Below, piece by piece: positions 9,470 to 18,063 of a stretch of 64,000 bases of DNA (position 1 is its first letter; each line of letters begins with the position of its first letter). The notes beneath the pieces are model-generated. The model did no database searches. It was not told the DNA's origin and worked only from the letters and a program-made list of their open reading frames with translations. The position numbers were made by a program, and so were the translations under genes. The stretch lies in the NCBI GenBank assembly GCA_964412195.1, contig CAYPNP010000009.1, positions 1 to 64,000 of the forward strand. The letters run 5' to 3'. The DNA is from CAYPNP01 sp964412195 (GTDB lineage: Bacteria > Acidobacteriota > JAAYUB01).

Positions 9470-11524
9470 ATGGACATCCTTCGAAACGCGATGGCCGTCC
9501 TGATCGCCTTGGGGTTGCTGGTGGCGTTCTTCGTGTTCCTCCTCAGCGTGGCGTTCCTGTTCGATGTCGTCGTCCTCCAGGACATTTTCAGCAACTTCCT
9601 CAGCCTCCTCACGCGCAGCCCGCTGGCGGAAGCCAGCCGCACCCTCCAGGCGGTCCAGCAGGCGCTGCCGGCCTGGGTGATGTTCCTGCTGAGCACCGGG
9701 CTCCTGGGGGTGTTCCTTTACCTGGAGTATCGGCTGCTGGGCGGGATGGACAGCCACCTCCGCGAATACCCCCTGGAGCTCCAGGCGGACACGCTGTTCC
9801 GTCAAGGCAAACACCGCCGGGCCCTCGCGCTGTACAAGAAGCTGGGCCGCTGGGACCGGGCCGCCGAGATTTACCGGCAGAGGCGCAGGTACGCCCAGGC
9901 CGCCCGGATGCTGGAGCGGTTGGGCGAGGAGAGCCACGCCACGGCCGCCGACATGTACGAGCAAATGGGCGACATGGACAAGGCGCGCCGCTCCTATCTG
10001 GCCGCGGCCAAGTACTACCGGAGCCGCCTCGAGTGGGAGAGGGCGGCCACCCTTTTTCTCAAGGGCGGGGACCGGGACGGGGCACTGGCCTGCTACGAGA
10101 GCCAGTACAAGGACCTCCAGGGACTCAGCACTCCCGACATGCTGCGGGAGAAGGTCCGGCGGCTGGTCCAGCTCGCCGAGCAGATGGGGCAGCCGCTCAA
10201 GGCCGCGGCGTACGCCGAAGCCGGCCGCGAAATGGCCGCCGCGGCGCAGCACTACGCCGACGGCGGCAACTACCTCAAGGCGGCCCAGCTCCTGGCGGCG
10301 GACGGCGATCCGGACAAGGCCCTGCAGGTGCTGGCGAAGATCGATCCCGCCCATCGGCAGTACACCGAAAGCCTGGTGGTGATGGCCCGGATCTTCCTGA
10401 AGAAGGAGAAGTACACGGAAGCGCTGAAGCGATTCCTAGAGTACTTTAAAAAGGTCAAGCCGTCCGACGACAACATCGAGGATTTCTTCCAGATGGGCCT
10501 TTGCCTGGAACGGTTGAGCCGGCTGAAGCAGGCCCGGGACGTGTTCTCCCGGATCCACTCCATGCGCCCCTACTTCATGAACGTGGACGAGCGCATCGAC
10601 GCCATCGACCGCAAGGGGGAGGACGTCAGCGCCATGCACGACCTGCTGGAGCAGGAGGCCATCGCCACGGAAGGGAACATCTCCGACACCTTCCTGGTGC
10701 GGGTGGGCGAGCGCTACACCGATCTCGAGGAGTTGGGGCGGGGGGGCGCCGGCATCGTGTTCCGCGCGCGGGACAAGCTGCTCGACCGCGCCGTCGCCCT
10801 CAAGCAGCTCCCCTCCAGCTTCACGAGCGACGCGGTCCGCCTTCAGGCATTTTTCAAGGAAGCGCGGGCCGTCGCCAAGCTGAACCACCCGAACATCGTG
10901 ATGATCCATGACATCATGAAAGCGGGCAGCGATTATTTCATCGTCATGGAGTTCATCGACGGCGTCACCCTCGAGAAGCTCCTCGAGACCAAGGGCGCCC
11001 TGTCGCTGAAGTTCTCGCTTTACATCGCCCGCCACGTCCTGCAGGCGCTGGCGTACGCCCACCGCTGCGCCGTCATTCACCAGGACATCAAGCCGGCCAA
11101 CATCATGCTGACCGTCGACCGGACGGTCAAACTGACCGACTTCGGCATCGCCCACCTGCGGGACGAACTCCCCGACCACTCCCCCGAGATGGTGATGGGC
11201 ACGCCGAAGTACATCTCGCCGGAGCAGCTCAAGGGTGTGCCCGTGGACGAGCGCTGTGACATCTACTCGTTCGGCGTCACCTTCTACGAGATGCTCACCG
11301 GCAACCTGCCGTTTCCCACCGACGGCATCCTGCACCACCACCTGGCCACGCCCCCGATGCCCCTGCGGGCCTACCAGCCGGCCTTCCCGGCGGAGCTGGA
11401 GCAGATCGTGATGAAGTGCCTCGAGAAGAATCGGGAGGACCGCTACCAGTCAGTGAACGAGCTGAACAACGCCGTGAAGAACTTTCAAAAAACCATGCGG
11501 ATCCCCGGGGAGGACGCCGGATGA
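9470..11524 (+). CDS. Membrane-anchored TPR protein with C-terminal Ser/Thr kinase domain
   Basis: 684 residues: two transmembrane helices (about 8-32 and 66-88), an array of about eight TPR-like helical hairpins (about 100-400), then a Hanks-type kinase (about 416-680). Catalytic features are present: glycine loop LGRGGAGIVF at 422-431, Lys445 in VALKQL, Glu464, Asp539 and Asn544 in HQDIKPAN, DFG at 557-559 and the GTPKYISPEQ activation-segment end. The usual HRD Arg is Gln538, so this is a non-RD kinase and probably not controlled by activation-loop phosphorylation. The order is inverted compared with the common N-terminal kinase arrangement. Its stop codon overlaps the yjbQ start (ATGA). 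Confidence 0.9.
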   Translation: MDILRNAMAVLIALGLLVAFFVFLLSVAFLFDVVVLQDIFSNFLSLLTRSPLAEASRTLQAVQQALPAWVMFLLSTGLLGVFLYLEYRLLGGMDSHLREYPLELQADTLFRQGKHRRALALYKKLGRWDRAAEIYRQRRRYAQAARMLERLGEESHATAADMYEQMGDMDKARRSYLAAAKYYRSRLEWERAATLFLKGGDRDGALACYESQYKDLQGLSTPDMLREKVRRLVQLAEQMGQPLKAAAYAEAGREMAAAAQHYADGGNYLKAAQLLAADGDPDKALQVLAKIDPAHRQYTESLVVMARIFLKKEKYTEALKRFLEYFKKVKPSDDNIEDFFQMGLCLERLSRLKQARDVFSRIHSMRPYFMNVDERIDAIDRKGEDVSAMHDLLEQEAIATEGNISDTFLVRVGERYTDLEELGRGGAGIVFRARDKLLDRAVALKQLPSSFTSDAVRLQAFFKEARAVAKLNHPNIVMIHDIMKAGSDYFIVMEFIDGVTLEKLLETKGALSLKFSLYIARHVLQALAYAHRCAVIHQDIKPANIMLTVDRTVKLTDFGIAHLRDELPDHSPEMVMGTPKYISPEQLKGVPVDERCDIYSFGVTFYEMLTGNLPFPTDGILHHHLATPPMPLRAYQPAFPAELEQIVMKCLEKNREDRYQSVNELNNAVKNFQKTMRIPGEDAG

Positions 11525-11940
11525 AATCGTACCGCGAGGAACTCTGGTTCCAGACCCCCACCCGGATGGCCCTGGTCAACATCACCCCCCAGGTGGAGGA
11601 GTGCCTCCGCCAGAGCGGCGTCCGGGAGGGCCTGTGCCTGGTCAACGCCATGCACATCACCGCCTCGGTGTTCATCAACGACGACGAGAGCGGCCTGCAC
11701 CAGGACTACCAGGACTGGCTGGAGCAGCTGGCCCCGCATGCCCCCGTCTCCCGCTACCGGCACAACCGCACCGGCGAGGACAACGGCGACGCGCACCTGA
11801 AGCGCCAGGTCATGGGCCGCGAAGTGGTCGTGGCGGTCACCGGGGGCCGGCTGGATTTCGGGCCGTGGGAGCAGATCTTCTACGGCGAGTTCGACGGCCG
11901 CCGGCGCAAGCGCGTGCTGGTGAAGATCATCGGGGAGTGA
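11521..11940 (+). CDS. yjbQ: YjbQ/UPF0047 family protein
   Basis: 139 residues with the family core HITASVFINDDESGLHQD, then YRHNRTGEDNGDAHLKRQ, and the C-terminal DFGPWEQIFYGEFDG. The family forms trimers with conserved His and Asp residues; an E. coli member shows weak thiamine-phosphate-synthase activity, but the physiological role is unsettled. The ATG overlaps the upstream kinase stop codon, indicating translational coupling. thiL, a true thiamine-pathway gene, is about 41 kb away and gives no direct support for function. Confidence 0.9.
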   Translation: MKSYREELWFQTPTRMALVNITPQVEECLRQSGVREGLCLVNAMHITASVFINDDESGLHQDYQDWLEQLAPHAPVSRYRHNRTGEDNGDAHLKRQVMGREVVVAVTGGRLDFGPWEQIFYGEFDGRRRKRVLVKIIGE

Positions 11941-11989
11941 CCGCCGGCCGCCGCGGCCCCGCCCCGTCGTGCTGCCGGGATAAATTCCG

Positions 11990-13666
11990 ATGCCCTCACG
12001 CCTCCATGCCCTGGTCCGCTCCCGTGCCCTGGTCCCCTGGGCGCTGTGGGCGCTGTTTCTCTTCCGGGGGCTGGTCTACCTCAGCGTGATGCCGGTCTGG
12101 GAAGGTTTCGACGAGCACCAGCATTATGCCTACGTCCAGCTGGTGGCGGAGCAGGGGCGCCTGCCGGTCCCCGGCCGCGACGCCGTCTCCCGGGAGGTGG
12201 AGGCGTCGTTGCGGCTGCTCCCCCTGCCCTGGGAGTTGAAGGGCAGCGGCCTGGGCCTGACGCACGATGAATACTGGCGGTTGAGCGGGGAAGAACGCCG
12301 CACGCGGCAGGCGGCTCTCCGGAGCATTCCCCCCGCCGCCCGCCGGGAGCCCGCCGGCACGGCCAATCCCCACCTCCGGCTGTATGAAACCCAGCAACCG
12401 CCCCTGTACTACGTCCTGGCGGCGGGGCCGTATCGGCTGTTCCGGAATGCCGGATTGCTGGAGCGGGTCTACATCCTGCGGCTGTTTTCCCTCCTGCTGG
12501 CGTCGGCGGCGGTGCCGCTGCTGTTCCTGTCCGCCCGGCGGGTGTTCGGCGACGGGACGCTGGCGGTCTGGACCGCCGCCGCCGCCGTCTGCATGCCGGA
12601 GTGGATGATGGACGTAGCCCGGGTGGGCAACGACGCCCTGGCCGTCGGCCTCATGTCCGCCCTCGTCTGGCTGTCGCTGGCGTGGGAAAAACTCTCCCTC
12701 CGGCAGTGCCTCGCGTTGGGCCTCCTGCTGGGCGCGGGATTGCTGACCAAGGCGTTCTTCCTGCCCGTCGTCCCGGCCCTGGTCGTTCTGGCCGTCGTCC
12801 GGCTGCGCCGCGCCGGGCGGAACTGGCCGGAAGCGGCCGGCGGCGCCGTTCTGCTGCTGGCCGGGTGCGCCGCCGCCAGCGGCCTCTGGTTCGCCCGCAA
12901 CCTGGCGCTCACGGGCACCCTCACCGGCGTGATGCAGAGCGTCGCCCTGGGCGGGGCACCCGTCCTGGCATACCTGCGCGCCATCCCCCGCGTCGACTGG
13001 TACAACGCGGTCGACTCCCTGCTGGTGTCGCACCTCTGGTTCGGGAACTGGTCCTTCCTGGGCTTGCGGGCGTGGGTTTACAAGTTGTTCATGGCGCTGT
13101 ACCTGCTGGCCGCCGCCGGCCTGGCGGGCTGGATCCCCGCCTGGCGGGGACGCCGGCGGGAGGCGGCGGTGGTCCCGGCCGGCGCCGCGGCCGTCCTGAC
13201 GAACTACGCGGCCTGGTTCTGGCTGGGCCTGCTCTACCACGTCCTGATCACTTGGATGGCCGGCGGCCAGTCCTCATCGGCCGGTTGGTACCTGTACTGC
13301 CTGGTGGTGCCGGAGGCGATCCTGCTGGTGGCCGGGCTGTGCCGGTGGGTGCCGACGGGCAGCCGGTCCCGCGTGCCGGCGCTGCTTTGCGGTCTGTTCG
13401 TCCTGCTGGACCTCTGGGGAATGGTCCTGGTGATGGTTCCCTACTACACCGGCCAAATCTTCCACCGCGCGGCGGGGCCGGCCGTGACCTCGTTCCAGCT
13501 CTTCCGCCTGAACGGGGCGCAGCTGGGTGAGATACTCTCCCGCCTGGCGGAAAACCGCCTTCCCTGGATGACCTCCGCCGTTTGCGCCTTCCTGCTGGCG
13601 GCCTACCTGCTCATGTCGGCTGGGCTTCTGGTCCTCGCCGGCCGCCGCCTGGTGCGCCGGCCCTGA
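11990..13666 (+). CDS. Multi-pass membrane glycosyltransferase-like protein (GT-C/PMT type)
   Basis: 558 residues with about 10-12 transmembrane helices. After the first helix comes VWEGFDEHQHY, an acidic Asp-Glu pair in the first extracytoplasmic loop as in GT-C glycosyltransferases, and then TQQPPLYYVLA, the Gln-Pro-Pro motif at the start of a later helix. These features fit lipid-linked sugar transferases of the ArnT/PMT or DUF2142 type; donor and acceptor are unknown. The start has only a weak ribosome-binding site. It lies 50 bases after yjbQ and converges on the small baseplate-like gene. Confidence 0.75.
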   Translation: MPSRLHALVRSRALVPWALWALFLFRGLVYLSVMPVWEGFDEHQHYAYVQLVAEQGRLPVPGRDAVSREVEASLRLLPLPWELKGSGLGLTHDEYWRLSGEERRTRQAALRSIPPAARREPAGTANPHLRLYETQQPPLYYVLAAGPYRLFRNAGLLERVYILRLFSLLLASAAVPLLFLSARRVFGDGTLAVWTAAAAVCMPEWMMDVARVGNDALAVGLMSALVWLSLAWEKLSLRQCLALGLLLGAGLLTKAFFLPVVPALVVLAVVRLRRAGRNWPEAAGGAVLLLAGCAAASGLWFARNLALTGTLTGVMQSVALGGAPVLAYLRAIPRVDWYNAVDSLLVSHLWFGNWSFLGLRAWVYKLFMALYLLAAAGLAGWIPAWRGRRREAAVVPAGAAAVLTNYAAWFWLGLLYHVLITWMAGGQSSSAGWYLYCLVVPEAILLVAGLCRWVPTGSRSRVPALLCGLFVLLDLWGMVLVMVPYYTGQIFHRAAGPAVTSFQLFRLNGAQLGEILSRLAENRLPWMTSAVCAFLLAAYLLMSAGLLVLAGRRLVRRP

Positions 13667-13673
13667 GCGGCGG

Positions 13674-13700
13674 GCCCGGCGGCCGCGGCCTGCGCCGGGC
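13674..13700. terminator. GC hairpin between convergent genes
   Basis: GCCCGGC (13674-13680) pairs with GCCGGGC (13694-13700), enclosing a self-complementary loop. It sits in the 43-base gap between two converging genes. There is no U-tract on either strand, so a terminator role is only suggested by position. Confidence 0.3.
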
Positions 13701-13709
13701 AGGTCCTGC

Positions 13710-14378
13710 TCAATCGTCATCGCCGGACGGCGGGCTGTCGGTGCGGGCGCGCTCCAGGCGCTGGGCGAAGGACTCCCTGAGCGCGCAAGTGTCCCGGAGG
13801 AGGGCGGTCAATCTTCCGATGGGATCACGATCTCCGCCTCCTCCGCCACCCTCGCCGCCCCGGTCGGCCGAAGGGAGGTACGCTTCCCGGGAGATCATCT
13901 CCTGGTAGGCGGTGAGCTTGTCGGCGAGGGCCGACCACATCTGCAGCAGCTGGATTCCGGAATCCGCGGCGCTCGCCAGGCTGTCCATCTCGATGGGGAA
14001 CGGCGGGGCCATCGCGACATTACCGGCTCCGCCCGCACCCTGCCGGTGGGCGGCCGGGACGGCGACACCTTTGGCGGGCGCCTCCCCCCTCGCGCCGTCG
14101 CCGAACCGGAGAATGCCCGTCTCGGCTTCGAACCGGAAGACACCTTCCGCCGCGGTGCCCAGGGCGTCTCCCAGCGCCGGCGAATGCACCAGGGTGTCGG
14201 CGCGGGCGGCGAGGTCCGCCACCGAGTCGAAGGTGCTCACCACTTCGCGGATCGTCTGCCGGGCCGCCAGGCTGGCGGATTCATTCCAGTCGGCGTCCTG
14301 CGGGACCTCCCCCTGCTGCATCCGGACGCCCGCGTATCTGTCTCCGACCGGAAAGCTGGAATCGAAATGGTCTTTCAT
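13710..14378 (-). CDS. Small chimeric protein resembling phage-tail/baseplate module fragments
   Basis: 222 residues. Residues 14-34 (YAGVRMQQGEVPQDADWNE) match the N-terminal signature of DUF6519-type proteins found in contractile-injection and phage-tail-like loci. Residues 80-122 (FRFEAETGILRFGDGARG, then PAKGVAVPAAHRQGAGGAGN) match the baseplate-J pattern FGDG-x(2)-G-x(2)-P then GAGN. In full-size proteins these segments sit in separate, much larger proteins. The C-terminal half is helical with a Gly-rich linker (about 173-182) and an acidic end. The start has a GAGGTGG ribosome-binding site. No other tail gene is visible nearby. It could be a decayed remnant or a small domesticated adaptor. 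Confidence 0.6.
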   Translation of the reverse strand: MKDHFDSSFPVGDRYAGVRMQQGEVPQDADWNESASLAARQTIREVVSTFDSVADLAARADTLVHSPALGDALGTAAEGVFRFEAETGILRFGDGARGEAPAKGVAVPAAHRQGAGGAGNVAMAPPFPIEMDSLASAADSGIQLLQMWSALADKLTAYQEMISREAYLPSADRGGEGGGGGGDRDPIGRLTALLRDTCALRESFAQRLERARTDSPPSGDDD

Positions 14379-14451
14379 GGTCCACCTCGTCGCCGTGCTG
14401 CCGGTTTCGATGCCGGTCCGGGCGTCCCGGGATCAGGAGCGGGCGGAACTC

Positions 14452-14492
14452 CGTTTTTTTCGCGGCCGGCCCCCTCGCGGCCAGAAAAAACG
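14452..14492. other. Long imperfect hairpin with A/T outer stem
   Basis: CGTTTTTT (14452-14459) pairs with AAAAAACG (14485-14492); inside, GGCCG pairs with CGGCC around a C-rich loop. It lies in the 229-base gap between the divergent baseplate-like gene and the propeller-SpoIIE gene. The T-run on either strand would suit a terminator or attenuator, but neither neighbour ends here, so it would lie in a leader. Confidence 0.35.
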
Positions 14493-14607
14493 AAAGATCA
14501 TAAATCCGCCGGATCGGGAAGGAATCTAAGGTCGCAATACAGATCGAGCATTTTTACCTCACGGTTGATTCAAATCTGTATCTAGCGGACTTCTCTTACG
14601 GTGGACG

Positions 14608-17600
14608 ATGATCAGTCGGATTTCCCCAGTTGCCTGCACTTTCAGGAAGCCAACGGTATGCCTGGTCGCGGCCATCCTCGTCCAGCTTTGCGGATCGGCG
14701 CCGGCGGTGCCGACCGCCGGGCCGGCCGCCCTGCCCGTCCAATCTTCCTTCCAGCACCTCACCGCGGAGAACGGGCTCTCGCAGATGTTTGTCTCCGCGA
14801 TCCTCCAGGACCAACAGGGCTTCCTCTGGGTGGGGACCAAGGACGGCCTGAACCGGTACGACGGGCGGCGCTTCACGGTGTTCCACCAGGTGCCGTTCGA
14901 TTCGAACTCGCTCTCCGATGATTTCATCACGGTGCTCCGGGAGGATTCCCAAGGATTCCTGTGGATCGGGACCGCCGCCGGCGGTCTGAGCCGCTTCGAT
15001 CCGGACCGGGAACGATTCCGCCAGATCTGCGGGGAAGGAGGCGCTCCGGACAGCCTGGCCGGGGAGGAGATCGCGGATATCGCCTTCGGCACGGACGGCT
15101 CGGTCTGGGTCGCCACCGCCGGGAACGGGCTGGCCCGCCTGGTGCCGGCCGGCCCGCAGGCAGAGGGAATGACGGGGGGTGGCCCTTCCAGCCACGGATA
15201 TCGATGCCGCCGGTATCGCCACATTCCCGGAGATCCATCCAGCCTCGGCAGCGACTTCGTGCGGGCGCTGCGGGTGGATTCCTGGGGGAGGCTCTGGATC
15301 GGCACCGACAACGGGCTGGACCTTCTCGTCGCGGAGGCCGGCCGACCCTCGGGGCGGGATTCCTTCCAGGGGGTGCCGCTCCCGAACGCCCGGAGGGAGG
15401 CCCTCAGCGTGAACGCCATCTGTGAGGACCAGGACGGATCCCTCTGGCTCGGGACGCAGAACGGACTGTACCGGTACAACACGGACGACGGCCAGGTCGC
15501 CCATTGCCCCATCGAGAGCCCCGCCCTGCGGCGGCAATTGGCCTCGCTGCGGGTGATCTGCGCCACGCCGGCGGACGGGACGCCGTGGGGCGGGAAACTC
15601 TGGCTGGGGTATTACGGCGGCTTGGCCGTCTTCGATCCATCCACCGGGGCGTTTTCCTGCCCGGTCCACCTCAAGGATGACCCGCGTTCGCTGAGTGCGG
15701 GGAGCATCATCTCCATCTTCCGGGACCGGGGCGGCGTGGTCTGGCTGGGCAGCAACGGGTTCGGCCTGAACAAGTTCGATCCCATGGCCGTCCGGTTCAG
15801 CCACCCGGAGCCATCCTTCATCGGGATCGATTCCGGCATCCAGTTCACCCGGGACTTGAGCGTGCGCTCGTTCGCCGTCCAGTCGTCCGAAGGCAAGGAG
15901 GTTCTGTGGATCGGCGCCCGGGGCATCTTCCGGGTGGACCGGACGTCCGGCCGGACGGGAAGTTTCCGCCAGCTCGTTCCACCCAATCCGCTGGGGACCG
16001 GCAGCGTGTTCTCGATCCTTGCCGGCGACGCCGGCCCCGTGTGGTTCGGGACGGGCCAGGGCTTGTTCGCGTACGAAACGGCGAGCGGGACCTTCCGCCA
16101 TTTTGACACCGGATTGTATGACTCCGCAGGAGGAGCGGACAACCGGATCTTTAAAATCTTCCGCGACCGCCGGGGGCGGCTGTGGGTGATCACCATGCGG
16201 ACCCTCGGCCTGTTTGATCCGCGGACCGGGCGGATCCGGCACTACTGGTACAGCTCCAAACCCGTTCACCCCTCGGACGAACCGGCTTTCCCGGCGGTAT
16301 ACGAAGATCCGGCCGGCCGCTTTTGGCTGGGGACCCACATCGGTTTGATCGTGTTCGATCCCGCCAGCCGGAGTTTCATCCGCCGGTACACATACAATCC
16401 CGGCAATCCGAGCGGCCCCGCCCTGAACGAGATCCAAGCAGTGGAACCCGATCCCGCGGAGCCGGATCGATACCTCTGGCTGGGGACCGCGGGCGGCGGC
16501 TTGGACCGCCTGGACCGTTCGACAGGACGGTTCAGCCATTTCACCGAGAAGGACGGCCTCCCCAACGACTGCATTTACGGGGTTCTGCCGGACAAGGAGG
16601 GGAACCTCTGGCTGAGCACCAACCAGGGCCTGTGCGTCTTCAACCCGCGCACCCGCGCCTGCCGGACCTACGACCTCCACGACGGGCTGCAGAGCAATGA
16701 GTTCAACGGCGGCGCCTACTTCCAGAGCCCCCGGGGGGAGATGTTCTTCGGGGGCGTCCACGGCTACAACGCCTTCTTCCCCGAGCGGATCGCGGAAAAC
16801 CGGTACGCCCCTCCCGTGGTGATCACGGATTTCCTCATCAACAACCAGTGGGTCGGTGTCCACACCCCGGGCACGCCGCTGCGGAAACCGGTTTCCCGGA
16901 CAGATGAAATCGTCCTGAACCATACCGACCGGGTGATCACCTTCCGGTTCGCGGCCCTCAACTTCTCCAATCCCGAGCAGATCCAATACGCCTTCCGGAT
17001 GGACAACTTCGACCGCGACTGGTCGAACATCGGCCCACGCCAGACCGCCACCTTCACCAACCTCGCACCGGGGGACTACGTCTTCCGGGTGAAGTGCGCC
17101 AACGACGACGGGATCTGGAACCACCGGGAGGCCGCCATCCGGATCGTCATCCTGCCTCCGCCCTGGCGGACGTGGTGGGCGTACACTCTAATGGCGGCGG
17201 CGGTTTTCGGCGTCCTTTACGGGTTCCGGAGGTACGAGCTCTCCCGGCTGCGGCTCATGTACCGCCTCGACCTGATCCAGGAAGAGATCCGCCTCGCCTC
17301 CCAGATCCAGCTGGAACTGATGCCCAAGTCTTCGCCCGAGGTGGCCGGCTACGACATCGCCGGGCGCAGCCAGCCCACCCGGATGGTCGGCGGGGATTAC
17401 TTCGATTTCATCCCGATGGGCGCCGACCGTCTGGCCGTCTGTCTGGGGGACGTATCGGGGAAGGGCCTGCCCTCCGCGCTGCTCATGGCCAACCTGCAGG
17501 CGACGGTCCGGAGCCAGAGCCACCCCCACGTGTCCAGCCGGGAATGCATCCGCTGCTCCAACGACCAACTGGTGCGCAACACCGACTGGGGCCGGTTCGC

Positions 17601-18063
17601 CACGCTGTTCTACGGCATCCTGGAACCTGCCGCGGGGCGGTTCTTGTACTGCAACGCGGGCCACAATCCCCCCTTGCTGGCCGGCGACGGCAACGGCCCC
17701 CGCCGCCTGGAGACCGGCGGACTGATCATCGGTTTCGCCGAGAACGCGCAGTACGAGGAGGAGACGATCAGCCTGACGCCGGGAGATTATCTCGTGATCC
17801 ACTCGGACGGGATCACCGAGGCCCGGAGCGAGTCGGGCGAGGAGTTCGGCGAGGCGCGGCTGGAAGCCCTCGTGCTGCAGGGGCGCGGCAGCGCCGCCCG
17901 TCAACTGATCGACCATGTCTTCGCCGAGGTGTCCCGGCACGCCGGCAAGGCCCCCCAGACGGACGACATGACGCTGGTGGTCATCCGCCGGCTGGGGTCG
18001 GCCGACGGGGGCGGCAATGGTCCGCACCCGCCGTCAGGCGGGGGCGATCCGGCGTCCCCGTGA
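14608..18063 (+). CDS. Two-component-regulator propeller receptor with SpoIIE-type phosphatase output
   Basis: 1151 residues. An N-terminal signal anchor (about 17-35) is followed by about 14 propeller repeats (about 45-760) of the W-x-G-T/L-x(n)-G-L type, forming two seven-bladed propellers. A Y_Y_Y domain (about 769-842), one transmembrane helix (about 855-873), and a cytoplasmic PP2C/SpoIIE phosphatase domain (about 905-1130) complete it. Metal ligands are visible: GGD at 928-930, CLGDVSGKGLP, CNAGHNPP, HSDGITEA and DDMTLV. This is the reading unit of Bacteroidetes-style hybrid sensors but with a phosphatase instead of a kinase, so it probably signals by dephosphorylating an anti-sigma-factor antagonist. 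The ligand is unknown. The 3' end overlaps the convergent radical SAM gene by 30 bases. Confidence 0.92.
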   Translation: MISRISPVACTFRKPTVCLVAAILVQLCGSAPAVPTAGPAALPVQSSFQHLTAENGLSQMFVSAILQDQQGFLWVGTKDGLNRYDGRRFTVFHQVPFDSNSLSDDFITVLREDSQGFLWIGTAAGGLSRFDPDRERFRQICGEGGAPDSLAGEEIADIAFGTDGSVWVATAGNGLARLVPAGPQAEGMTGGGPSSHGYRCRRYRHIPGDPSSLGSDFVRALRVDSWGRLWIGTDNGLDLLVAEAGRPSGRDSFQGVPLPNARREALSVNAICEDQDGSLWLGTQNGLYRYNTDDGQVAHCPIESPALRRQLASLRVICATPADGTPWGGKLWLGYYGGLAVFDPSTGAFSCPVHLKDDPRSLSAGSIISIFRDRGGVVWLGSNGFGLNKFDPMAVRFSHPEPSFIGIDSGIQFTRDLSVRSFAVQSSEGKEVLWIGARGIFRVDRTSGRTGSFRQLVPPNPLGTGSVFSILAGDAGPVWFGTGQGLFAYETASGTFRHFDTGLYDSAGGADNRIFKIFRDRRGRLWVITMRTLGLFDPRTGRIRHYWYSSKPVHPSDEPAFPAVYEDPAGRFWLGTHIGLIVFDPASRSFIRRYTYNPGNPSGPALNEIQAVEPDPAEPDRYLWLGTAGGGLDRLDRSTGRFSHFTEKDGLPNDCIYGVLPDKEGNLWLSTNQGLCVFNPRTRACRTYDLHDGLQSNEFNGGAYFQSPRGEMFFGGVHGYNAFFPERIAENRYAPPVVITDFLINNQWVGVHTPGTPLRKPVSRTDEIVLNHTDRVITFRFAALNFSNPEQIQYAFRMDNFDRDWSNIGPRQTATFTNLAPGDYVFRVKCANDDGIWNHREAAIRIVILPPPWRTWWAYTLMAAAVFGVLYGFRRYELSRLRLMYRLDLIQEEIRLASQIQLELMPKSSPEVAGYDIAGRSQPTRMVGGDYFDFIPMGADRLAVCLGDVSGKGLPSALLMANLQATVRSQSHPHVSSRECIRCSNDQLVRNTDWGRFATLFYGILEPAAGRFLYCNAGHNPPLLAGDGNGPRRLETGGLIIGFAENAQYEEETISLTPGDYLVIHSDGITEARSESGEEFGEARLEALVLQGRGSAARQLIDHVFAEVSRHAGKAPQTDDMTLVVIRRLGSADGGGNGPHPPSGGGDPASP

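Noticed and set aside
14596..17124. Long minus-strand open frame opposite the propeller gene
   Set aside because: Low-complexity Pro/Gly/Arg/Val protein without motifs; the plus strand carries repeated propeller motifs.
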